Source of the DNA: Anabas testudineus
Taxonomy: Eukaryota > Chordata > Actinopteri > Anabantiformes > Anabantidae
Direction: 5' to 3'
DNA length: 64,000 nt
Assembly (NCBI RefSeq): GCF_900324465.2
Contig: NC_046617.1
Coordinates: 14,011,223 to 14,075,222, forward strand
Below the pieces are notes generated by a model. It did no database searches. It was not told the DNA's origin and saw only the letters and a list, made by a program, of their open reading frames with translations. Position numbers and translations under genes: made by a program. This document shows, in pieces, positions 43,141-56,000 of the stretch (its first letter is position 1; every line of letters begins with the position of its first letter).

Positions 43141-44112
43141 AAACAGCTGTCTATACTCCTTTATGTTTTATTGCTATTTTCTGGTCTACGTAAATAACAT
43201 TATGCAAGGTCTTACATTGAGTGGCATTCTCCTGCATTATGGTACTTGACCCCTTGTTCTGCTGCCCACAGACATCACCTCTTGTTGCTACCTGCTCCTG
43301 AGCTGGAGCTGGTTGGAGATAAAGAGGTGGCACACCTGCACCTTCCTTTCGTCCACAGCAGCCTGTGTGTTGGCCCAGACAGCTGTGATCACAGCTGTTC
43401 TCCCCAACTACACACCTGGGGCCGTGTGATGCGACAGGCGAGAATAAACCCCGCTCTAAAGCCGAAGTGGCATAAAATGCCCCAGTATCCCTCAAGGGTT
43501 CAGTTCAGTGAACCTCAATTACACTCAGAATACTTCAGTGGAAGGGTGACAGGAGTGCAAGAAAAAAAAACAAGAACACAAAATGTACAACAACAGAAAA
43601 ACACACAACTGAAATAGCTAAGAGAAGCCAAAAATAGCAACAGGAGCGGTCGTGATGGCGCAAATGTGTGCTAAGGGCTGAAGGATGGGCGGCCGTGAGT
43701 CAAGTTGAGGACTGGCTGTAGTGGTCCTCAAGAAATGTGCGCCAGCATTGCGGCCACGGTTGCCTTGACAGCGGCACATTAAGCAGCCTTTCCATCAGAA
43801 CAACAGAGAGACGGCCATATTTTAAATCGACAGTGGCAGGGTGCTGCGACAGCCTCGGCTGCCCTCTCTCACACTCCTCCACCCTTTTGTGCCCAAGTCC
43901 TCCCGTAGTGTTTCGTTCGTTTATTTGTTTGCATCTTTTAGTAGTTAGGTACTCCATGGTGCCGCAGACCCTCGACACATAAGAGACTTCCCTGTTTCAG
44001 ACTTCTGACCAGAGTTTGTTGTTTTTGATTCTCAGTCTTTGTGTGTTTTTGTAAATCCCATAAAATTTGCAGAGCCTCTTGTTTCAGTTCAGAAGCGAGC
44101 ACGGCCGAGACC
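43141..44112 (-). other. Probable mosmo 3' UTR
   Basis: This follows the mosmo stop codon on the minus strand. A candidate AATAAA lies at 43172-43167. The 43640-43900 part is less AT-rich than the surroundings. The extent is inferred. Confidence 0.4.
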
Positions 44113-47100
44113 TCAGCCAGGGAGGCAAACTTTGCCTGCAAACAGCAGTCCCACTATGGTGAAGAAGATGGAGAGGACAAACAGCACATACGAGGAGCCG
44201 ACCACCGTGTTGTTGGGCAGCTTGTACGGCTGGCCTCCCACCTCATTGATATAGAAGCCTATGGGGAAGATCAGTGCCGCCATACAGAAGAGGATCACTA
44301 GAAAGAAGGAGAGAGAGAGAAAATGTTAATTTACTGTGAGGAGGTTTCCTGTGATTGTGCACAGATTTCTGATTTTAGGTTGAATCCTACATAGAAACCA
44401 CATCACACAGATTTTTATGATTTTTGATTTATAATTTAAGGATTTAAGAAAGAAAAAAGGTTAACCCTTTACTTTAAGACCTCGTATCCTGCACTTACTG
44501 TATACACATTTAACAGCAGTTAGTAACAAACTATAATACAGTTAATGGAGCTGGAACAACTTGATCAACAGAAAATAAATCAGCCTCAGAGAACTGAATA
44601 ATCAATTTTTTAAATGCAAAAAAAAAACAGTACATATATAATGTTTCTACCTTTGTGTTTTGGATCAGATGGCCAATCAAAAAAGATCTAAAATCCAATT
44701 TAGTTTTAATCATACTATTTTATTATTTATTAGTGCATAAACTATAAAATCTAAACTTTACACTCTGCAGTATTAAACTTTAGGGTTGAAGTATAGGTGT
44801 TAAAAACCAAGATACAAGCTAAATAAATATTGGTAATGTTACATACAGTATGTCTTCATAAGAGAAGGTGCAATCATTTCTTTTAAAAACTAAAATGATT
44901 TAAAGATAGTTAAAACTGGTACATACTGTAAGACACACATGTCTGACCTCAGCCTATGTTTTAGACTCCAAGCAAAATGCAGAAAATGAAACATGAACTC
45001 ACTCAACTCAGCAGGAGGCTTGGGTTGCTCAGATTCAATTCAATTTTAGCAAGTTAATTAGCGAGAAACAATGGTGCCTTTAAAATGTCTTTGAAAGGAG
45101 CAGTTACAGCAAGCAGACTTGATGGTAGGAGAGAGACACTGCTCGAAAAAATGTTCTGTGAAATAACCTTTATGTTGTTTTAATGTTTCAAATGAATTTA
45201 AAAATAGGATTAATGAAATGTACAGAAAGAGAAGACCAAGAAAATTCTGACAGGCTCATCTGGCAATTTCATTTCCCAGACTAACTGCTCTTTTGTCCCC
45301 ATTAGAAGGGAGCACTTAATTATGTAAGGTTTCTAAACACCAAGGTCTGTTATCATAGCTGGAGCTGTTACTTTCTACAATCAACAGCAGATTTTATTCT
45401 CTTCTACTGACAATAGTGAACACTACAGTGTGTGTGCCACATTTTACCTGCTGTGCCAGATTAAAATGGAGAGATGCGACTGAGTAAGTGTGAAGCTGAA
45501 CACTGACTAATGAAGGGGAATCTTTCACACAGAGACATTGATGACACTTTGTTTAAGCCTGAGCATCTTGACAATAACCATGACCTGTCAGTGTCCTAAA
45601 GTGCTTAAAATAAATATAATAAAAACACAATAATTAGCTGTTCTACTAAAGACACACCAACCTGAGGGGATAAACAAAATAACACGCTAACAAGACTCAG
45701 ATACAGCAACAAAATACACCATAGAAAATAAACCATAGTCTAATATGAGCTGTAAATTAGCCATCTACTGCAGCAGCATCTACTTTTGGCCTCATTAAAA
45801 TTATACTTTTTCTGACCCCACACCCACAGTTAGGCCACGGTGTGAGTAGTTTTGAGTTAAACAACATGTACAACCACAACAGGTAAAAGTATTATACTAA
45901 CATCTTTTACTTCTCAGCTGTATCTTAGGTTTCTCTGATTGTGTGATCTACTATACAATATAACACTAAATGCAAACACAGACATAGAAAAATATGTAAT
46001 GCTCATGCACACACACACACACACACACACACACTCAAGTGGCAAAAAACTAGGTTGTCTGAAATACTGTTTCCTTTGTCACTGTGCCCTCTGCACAGGT
46101 CAGACACTGCAGTCTGGCTGGAGTCTGTGCACGAGGTGCATAAAAGTGTAAATCAGTAATTATGTTCCACGTTTTCTAAACAGCCACATCCAGCTCAGTT
46201 TATTCACTGCAAATAAGCTGAATCCTGAAAAAGCTTTTGCTCATTTAAAAAAAAAAAAAAAAAACTCCTCAGGCTGTTGAGAAAGCCACATGTATGTTGA
46301 CAGTGTTGTCATTTCCTACAGCTTGAGCTGGATGTTACATAACAGGAAAGAAATTACTGATAGCATATTTACGTCATGAGACAAACTAAAAGTAAAGTGT
46401 TTTTTAGTGAGAGTAAAGAAAAGGAGAAAACTCACTTTGAAAAATAATCTTTTTACACCTTCCACTTCAAAACCTGAACCACCAACAGAATGATGTTGTT
46501 CCCAACTTTCTCATTAAATTACAGTATAACAGTTACACTATCATCTGATTTGTTAAATGCACATGTTAAACAAGAACGTCAAAATCTAGTTTCTGTAATC
46601 AGAGTAGGAGACTAGAAAACATTCCTGATCATGTGCTTGCTAAACTGGATTTTTTTATGTCCACAACAAAGGCTAGCAGAACGAAGACGCAAATCCAATT
46701 CACAAGTCACAATCACATTGTAAGGAAAAGCTGCACACACTACTAAAGCTCATTTGTAGAGTCATATATCATTAATACAAAAAGCCATTACCAAATAGAG
46801 GTCAGGAGTTGAGGACATACTGTACTGTATGTACTCAGTAATATATAGAGTCATCACGTTACTACAGTGCATGTAAACTCTGCTTGGGTGCATATGGACA
46901 CAATTGCGAGCTCTCAAATCTGTATCAAACCCAGTGGGATCAATTATCTTGCTGTGCTGACCGCATGCTGAGAGCCATTACATTCATAAGAGGCAGCCAT
47001 CTAAAAAAAAAAAAAAAAAAAATACAGAGAGCTGCTCAGTGTGTGTGAGGTTTGTTAGTAGCTGCAGAGCACAGCAGAGGTCAGGGGTGAAGTCATTACG

Positions 47101-50014
47101 AAGTGTTATTGTGCTGTCCAGGAAGTAGGTGAGTCGACTGAATAACAAGGTTGTCATTAATTAGAAAGGCTCTCTTATGTTCTGCTTCCTTTGAGGATGT
47201 TATTTCTGAAGGCTTGGGTCTAGCTCTCAGTCCACTTACGTAACACTCGGTGACGTTCGACAGCAAAGCAAACTGTGACTTTTGTGAATCACAGATGAAT
47301 GGTCCTGCAGAATTTGTGGAATAGCTTTATCTGATTAAAAATAACCTTGTTTTGCTGCACTAAAGAGCACAATCACTATTTCTTCTTTTGTTTTAAGTAT
47401 GACACCAACATAACGTATGGTAGCTCTTTCAAGTTAACTGTGGCTGTGTATAATTATTTGACTCAACAGTGTGTAGCCCATGTGGTGACAGCTCACGAAG
47501 CCATTTTTAGCTTACATTTTTCACTGTGTTGTGCCAGTTTGCAGAGCTGCTCAGTACCTGAACGGTGACATTTCCTGGGCTTAAAAAAACCTCACTTTTG
47601 TTGCCTTTAATAGCTTTGTTAACCAGAACATGCAGCTGAAACAGTCCACAGTTTTACAGCAATGTGAATATTAAGATTAAGATTGAGACATTTCCGTATC
47701 TTGAAGATATCAACAATTCACTCCAGAGATTAAATATTTCATTAGGGATGGGTTATATAGATAGAAATCTGCTATTGTGGTGAGAAATTGCTAATATATT
47801 CAGAAACAGATCTGTAAAGCTAATGTCTATACTCACATCCAGTCTATCTGAGAGCATGAATGAGCGCTGTATGATAAAACCTGCATCGCAGCAGGTATAA
47901 GCTGTCTTCTGGCCTGCTCATTGCTCCGGCCATGTATTTATCTATGGAGTGGGGTGGGATTGTAAAAGCATGTGTCGGACAGTAAGCTAAAGTGGAGCCA
48001 GAAATCTGTGGCTCAGCATTATTCCTGCAAGCTTCAGCCAGAAAGTTAATTGAAGTGCACCTCATGGTCCACTGCTTCTATTTAAGTGCCTAAACCAATG
48101 ACATACCGTGCCTTAACATGCTGCTGGAGAATCTTAGTGATAAAGAAATGCACCACAACAATTAGTTGATTAATTGATTGACAGAAAATTAACCAGCAGC
48201 TGTTTTTACAGTCAATTTATTGATTATGTCCATTTCTATGTTTTTTATTAAACTAAATGTGCTTGTATTTTATACTTTTGATCATAAAAAGCAAGCTAAT
48301 TTTCTGATTTATATAGCAAGTAAAATAAAATAATCTAGTATACGATAAAAGACATCACTGTTCGCATCTATCAAATAACTTTTTTTTACCTGTACTATTT
48401 ATTTTATTCATACATTTTATTTATTATGCTCGGTTGTTGAAACTGTTAAACTGATAAATACAAACACAAATCATGTTTCTAGTGTTTTACTCTGTTTTCC
48501 TTCTCTGCTAATGTAACAACCTAATTTATCCACTAGATTGACTTTGAATCTCTTCAATCAGTTTGAGATGGGTTGTGCTGGTTCAGTGGTAATGTACCAT
48601 TGGTTCCATGTTTCCTCAACACAGAGCCATCTGTGGCGTACTGACACTGCTTCATCATGTTCACCGGAAAAATCTAAATAACTAAATTTTTACATTTAAA
48701 TTGATTTTAAAGGTTGAGCAGTTAAATAAATAATCCAGCAAGTCACAGAGGCATGATTCACCAATTTACTGCCTCAAATAAAGTCACTTTCATGTAATTC
48801 CTGACAAGATTATCTAACAAACATGTTTAATCTTGACCAGTGACGTTAACAAGAGCCACAAGAGCATTGTTCCTCATTAACACTCATTACTACAGTGTTT
48901 TAACCAGTAAAATTTGCCTAATTGATGACATCTGCATATTAATTTCAACAAACCAGCAGATGTTAGCTTATAAAGGTAGATACTGACCTAAAACAGTCTT
49001 TTTCCAGTCCTTCAGTTCTTATACTGTACAGAATTATCTTATAATATAAAGAGAGATTGTTTTTGTATGCTGATACTAAAGGTTGTCTTAAACTCTGACT
49101 GAAGTGCTGCAAACTGCAATATCCAGAAACGTAATCCAAAAGTTTCTTTTTTATGGGCAAAAGTAATTGTTTGACAATAAAAACTGGCACTTGCAGCTGT
49201 GATTAATATTTGGGGTCTAAGGGAGAGAATTGCACATGTCCAAACTAATTTTCATTGATTTCCGTTGTGTTTTTTGTAATGAAATATTAACACTCTGGAG
49301 TCCATGTGTTTATTGGTGAATAGACTGAACATGTTATGTTAATAGAACGAGTAATTTAATTATAAATCGTGTAGAAACAAGCTGAGAAAGCTTTTACACA
49401 GGATCTCAGGATTCTTAAACCTTACGTTACTGCTCTTTTCATAGTAATTCAATGAACAACACATGTTCTAAAAAGGCTTCATGTAAGCTGACGATATAAT
49501 AGCTGTGTTTCTTTCATTTCTCTGTTGTGTAAAAACTGTGAAACTGCATTTTTTGGAACCTTAAACATTTTTATGATAATAATGATAATGAAATACTTTT
49601 TTGATCACCTTGCGGAAATTGTTGTTTGGACAGCTGCAGTAGATGATGGCGCTACTGTGATGTGTCGGTGTCTGGTCCGAGGACACCTCGACATGTAGCC
49701 AGGAGGAACCAGGAGTCAAACCTCTGACCCTGGGGTTTATAGACGACTACCAACTGAGATACATGTCGCCCCAAACAAATAAACATTACTATGAAGATAG
49801 CACATTTTCATAGGTACCTCTGTAATTTTTACTTACTATACTTTAGGTTCTGGGAAGCTTTATATTTAGTTAAACTGACAAAATGCAAGTCAGACTTAAA
49901 GTTGCATTTGTGCTGAAAAAAGCGGTTTTACATAAAATGAACGCGCACAAAGTCAGCAAACTCCAGAGAAGTAATTACCTCATTTATTTTGTGCAGTTAC
50001 TGTTAACGTATTGT

Positions 50015-50062
<48 letters not shown>

Positions 50063-53000
50063 ATATATATATTTATATATATATATATATTTTTTTTTTT
50101 ACTGCAATCCCATTCCACCCCCACTGGCCCTCAAACCTTGAAGAAACACTGCTGGTGTGTGTGTATATAGACACAGAGGGAGGCTTGTGCTGGCCGTACA
50201 AAGCTGTCCATTCAGGTGCTGGTGGCCTGGAGCCAGTTACACTAAAGACCGCCCACCTCCTCTCAATCTCTATCACCTGTTTGACCCAAATGAACCACCC
50301 CCGTCTCTTTGCTACCAGCTTTGTTTTATTCTCCCTTCCTTCCCGTCTATTTCTATCTCCTCACTTAACCTCTCACCCTCTCTACCGCACCGCAGAAAAA
50401 AGTGTTCACCATCACAGCTCAGCTCGGTCACTTTTGCCTTTCTGCTCCTGTCCTCCACTTGAAAAAAGCTCTTGAGGTACAAGGGGCCACATGGAAGACC
50501 ATCAGTCACTAAAGTGCCAGCTAATGGGGGTTGTAAAAGTGAAAAAGCAATGCTTTACTATCACAATTCTCTCTCCCTTGTTTCTTCTAGCTTACACCTA
50601 AATGTATTTCCTCATAAAGTGATAATATTCATCACGCTTTAAACCAGTTTTGGGAGGGAAAATCTGTACTAATAATATACCTCTTGTCTAATACAGCAAA
50701 CACAAGCTTAGCAGGGAGACAAGGGTGACAATTGCTCACAGTTGCTATGGCAACTTCCTTACTTTCCTTTTAGTGCGATAGTCAAACAATGTCTCAACGC
50801 CTTTCTAATATAGCTTGTGGCACAGATTTCTTGCTTACCGGACAGACAGTATGGGGAGAGGTGATTCATTAGGTATTTCCAAATTATTACGACAAGTTGC
50901 AAAACCTAATTATGTGATTTACATGAATTTGCATTTGGCAAAACATGCAAATGAACTTGTCTACTAGGACAAAGAAGTCACAGTGTCGTGGAAAATGCAC
51001 CCAGCTTTCAAACAATAATACAGTGCAGAGCATTGTGGCTTCTCATGCCACTGCTCCATCTGTACAACTGTGCTCAAGGCTCCATTCCTTTTACTAACGG
51101 ACCAATCAAACTCCACCCTCCCACACAGCCTGACGAAAGCAGCCTGGCCGCAGTGCACAGGACAAATGCTGAGTTATTATCGAGTACTGGAAGCGCATCT
51201 ATATGGCAATCAGGTTTAGAAAAAAAAAACAAAGTGTCAAGGGAAAGAGGCAGAGAAAACACTAGAGAAATGCTGTGGCACATAAGCCACCCACTCAGGT
51301 ACCAGACAAGATACATTACTCAATAAATAAGCTTCAGCGAATAAATGGAGTCATCAAATATGCATTAAAAAAACAAAAAAAAAAGGGATAAAAAATGCAA
51401 AAAAAACTAAAACACACCCACACACAGGTCCTCGTGCCTCTGTCAGAAACACACAAAGTCCTGCATACAGCTACGGATGTGTTGACGTCACATGCATCAT
51501 CTACACATGTAAATTAACTAGACTAAAACCAATTTTCACACTGATTCTACCACCGCGTTTCTGCTTTTTAGCATTTTCTGCCATAAGCAGAGTGTGCCTG
51601 AATATAGTAATGCGGCAAAGGTGATTTTCTAAAGGTTATGGCATGCCAGATGAAGTCAAACAAAGAAGAAAATGAGACAGCTCCAGGGAAAATGTGCTGA
51701 CAGCAAGTCTAATAAAGCAAACCTCTTTCACTCAGTGTCAATGTCATCGCCTCAGTCACTTACTGCCAGTGAAGGCGATCCAGCGGGCATATTTGGTGGC
51801 TTCTCTGCGCCAGTGTGACGCCACTAGTAGTCCACAGGTGACTGTGAGAGAGATGATGCCCATGATGATAAAGAAAAGTGTGGTGACCCATTCTGGAGGC
51901 AGCCGTGGCGGAATACAGGTTCGGTCTCGTCCGTGGATGGTTTGACATTGACGAACTAGGCCGACTGTAAGAGCACCTGCAGAGACAGAGTGAAATATGA
52001 TGAGGTATCAATTTTTATTCATCATTATTAATTTATCATTTCAGAGGCCAAAGTGGAGAGGATATAAAGTGCAGATTCTAACATTTGGATATTGGAACAT
52101 ATGCACTTCCCACTGCACTGCATCTCCCTCATGTTTTTCTTATTGAATTCTCTCTCAAAATGAATTGTCTTCATCTTGTGACAGGGTAAGAGCACATGCA
52201 CACTGAGAGGCCCTGTAGAGATAAGACGATGGCAAAGGTATAAGTTAATTAAAGCTAAAACAGCCAATGAAGTTAAGTAATCGCACCATTTTTATTTGTG
52301 CTGAATCACATTGATTCCTTTTAGCCTTGCACAGTTCAGGGCACAGAGATTAGAAAGCCCTGATGTATAAGACTTCAAAGCAACACAGTTAATACAAAGC
52401 TCATAAACAAATATATGAACTTGCAACCATAGAGACAGAATCCTATATATACTGTCAACATGGAGGCAAACATTGGAATAGCTGACCTTAAACTTAGACC
52501 TCACAGAGAGTGAGAACAAGGAAGGAGAAGAAAATTTGCAAGGGAAAACAACACAAGAGCAAATCACTGTGTCTTAGGACAAGCAGTAAAGTGGTGATGA
52601 ATTGCTGTGATAATAAAAGGGACAAGTAAAGGACAAGGAATTGAAAAAGATGGTTAAGAGCTCCTTTAATTTGTCCACTGGTAGGCCCAATTATACCAGT
52701 GGCCAACATTTATCCTTCCACTTCTTGCACAAGTCCTGCCAATTACTGAATCTATCCCACGCACGTCACTCAATAAAAACTGTCAGAATTTGCATGAAGA
52801 GACAAATTTGCAGCAGCTTTAAAGGCTTAATATCTCTATACTGTACAGTAATATGTCTGAGCCTTCATTACTCTGCAAAAAACTTAAAATCTCCTTCCTC
52901 CATCCAAAGATATAGGATGTTTGAATGAGTAAGTTTGCATATCTGCTTTCACAAAACATGACATCACTAAACCGTCTTCTGTACCAATGCATCAATTATT

Positions 53001-56000
53001 GAGTATGAGCAGAGCACAAGTGTGATAGATAGTACTCAGGGCAGGAACATGTGCTACTGGTGCAACCACTCTGGAGGGATACCATTTAATGAGAGCATGT
53101 ACTGAAGGGAAACGTCTACCTGAGTAAGCAAAACAGTGTAGTATCATTCAGGACTCTGCTGATCGCAGGTCTCTAGCAAAGAAATGTGGACAGTAAGCAA
53201 CAGAACACAGGGAATAGGAGGTCTTCATTTCAACGGGATAAAAATGTGTAGTGGATTTATTTATATGGGTATTCAATCTGTACCTATTTTACTACGTTGG
53301 ATATTTTATTTGAAACTAAAAAAAGAATAATATTTTATTTACTCATAACACAAATTGAGTGAATAGAGTGTTCACAGGAGCTCAATAACAGTGACTTGGA
53401 AGATGTCTGAAATCACCAGGATCTAATGCTTAGTTGAGTGACTTAGAGGTCAACTGTGTACTCTGACAAATAAGGCCTTTGTCAATATCAGCAACGAGTC
53501 ATGGTGGTGGCATCATCATCTTGTGGGTAGGTTGCTCAGCAGCAGGGACAGAGAGACCAATAAATACAGAGAACCATAAATACACCCTAATAGTTAACTC
53601 CTTCAAGAAGGTCTGCTCCAGATTGTATGAGAGCTGAGACTGAGGTGACAGTGGTGAAAATTTACATTTAATCTGTTTGATAGGATTGGCCAGAAGAATG
53701 AGACAAACTGCCCATCTGTCACTGATAATGTATGTGAAGAAGAATGGGCTGTGCTTCATGCATGTCTGAGTGACGTGTTGCTGGGTTGTGTTTACACGTG
53801 TGCTAGAGATGAACAAAATGAGGACCCAAAACTGTTAAATATATATTGTGTGTGACTAAGCTAATTCTAAACTGAGAATTTTAATGGTGTAGAGACAGAA
53901 TAATACTAAGGCATAACTTTCTATACATGTTAGAGGCATAATCTGAAAAAAGAACAATTAACGGGTGGTAAATACTCATTCAGCTGACCACAAAACCACA
54001 CATTCACTGAAAAGGAAAGCCTGTGTGGGCGAGATCATAAAAGTTCAACAGTGGCTTTAGCAGGAGGGTGGACGTGTGCATGAGACAAGTGTGCTAGCTG
54101 GAATTTCAAAAGGTCAAGCTTGTTACTTGGTTTGTCTGGCACCTGAATCCCGGCATTTTATTATCTTGATGTTATAGCCTGTGTATGTTTACTCAGTAAA
54201 TATAAGATGCTAGTAAGTCTATAGCATTAAAATGCTTTGTGAAACAAGTGTTCTTTTAGTCCATGGGCGTGGTGGGTTGTGCTGGGTGGTTTGTCCAGAG
54301 GAAATCCTGTCGCCTTTATAACAACCAGTGAAAACACTGCTTTTACAGCAACAACCAAACACAATGAGCCCTTCCCAACAAACAAACAATGGCAGTGGTT
54401 TGGGGTTATCGATGTTTGTAGATGTTTAAGTTAAACCATATAATCAGAATTGCAGGATTTACATAACCTGTTAGAGGCCAAAAAAAGCCCATATATACAG
54501 GAATAGTAAAATCAGAAGAGCACACTCTATTTTAAACAGGTAGTCAGGTAGAAAAGGATTTCTGTCTTGCTGTGGCAATTCAATTTTCATTCATTCTCCA
54601 AAAATGGAGGTTAAGGCTCATGTAAAAAAAATGGCACCTGAGTCGTTCAGAGGATGACTCAACAGCCTGTTCACGCAGTCGGACCAACATCACAGAGAAG
54701 CCTTGAACGAATTAAAGAATGGAAGAAGAAAGCAGGGACTGGTGCTGGGTACAGGCAAAAGTTTGATAGCTGCAATTAATGGCACCAGTTTATAACTATT
54801 TCCCCTGGATCCTCTGACCTCCTGCTGTTTAACTAGCTCTCAGTAGCATTCCTCCCCTACAGCAGGCAGGCACGCTATGGTACATGGATAAAGGTAAACA
54901 AGTCAACAAGCAGGACCACAAAGAAAGTTCTAGCCTGGCTCAAACAACAATGGTGCATATTTCTAATATAATAAAAAAATAGCTTTATTTATAAAGCACT
55001 TATCAAGCTGACCTGACCTCAAGAGCAACAAAATCCAACTTCAAATCTGAACAAAAACTTTAGTGTAAAAATTGCAGTAGTTAACTGCCAACTGCTCACA
55101 GACATAAAACCAAGAAGCCAAACATAAAACCCCCATAAACCTTGCATGAATTTTTATTTTTACACTATGTTTCTTTGTGTGGGATTAAACAAACACGACC
55201 TACTGTGTTAATTACTGGGCTGGTAGTTGGACAGAGGCCGACTAGCCTTTTCTCTCGTTTCAATTCTGAGCTAAACTAACCAGCTGTCACTGCAGCCTAT
55301 TGGGTCTGAAACTGATATTTTGCTAATTATGCTGTACACTGGTCGATAAAATAGACACAAACACAAAGACTATACAAAACTCTAGTTAAACAGTATGGAT
55401 AGTCTATGGATGAGAGCCACAAAAGTACAATTAAGCTGCTGTACATTTAATAAAAAAAATATAAGAAAGGCAAAGGCATTAATTTAATAGAAAATTTGCT
55501 ATATTGTGATACACTTGTATGTATCACAGTACGAAATGACCTATAGACCAAGATTTTGGTCAAAGAAATCTAAAGACAAAGTCAGAGTTAAGGGAGCACC
55601 TTGTAAAAGGGTAAACCTACGTAACCTTACCTTGCGCATCAACTAGTACACAAAAAAGCTGCAAAGTCACAATTCACTTGTGGGTGATAAATACTGATCA
55701 AAGAAATCACAAGCAGCGTGAGAGCGATGCTGCCATTTGCGGTCTGACAGAGCCATATTGCCGTCTGACAGAGCCATATGGCCCCAGCCCATTAACACGG
55801 TTGAGGCACATCACTAGTACAATAAGCCCAACTTCTACATCTGACTGTAAACACCCATATGGTCACAGCTTGACAAAGGTTAACTCTCTGGTCCAACAGA
55901 TTCACCCTGACAATGCTCCTAAACAGTAAACATCGCTTTAACAATTGTGCTTTAATTCACATAAGAGGGAGATAGATGCTATGACCATTCCCAGAGCTCG

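Larger units (their letters stand above)
44298..51763 (-). other. mosmo intron 2
   Basis: 7.5 kb with no coding exon seen. It contains CA and GT/AT microsatellites (46008-46034, 50018-50090), a tRNA-derived SINE (49575-49775), degraded repeat copies near 44540-44640 and 48150-48250, and an RFX X-box at 50741-50754. Confidence 0.6.

Noticed and set aside
50011-50475. 154-codon open frame beginning in Cys-Val repeats
   Set aside because: It starts in a GT microsatellite and lies in a mosmo intron on the opposite strand.
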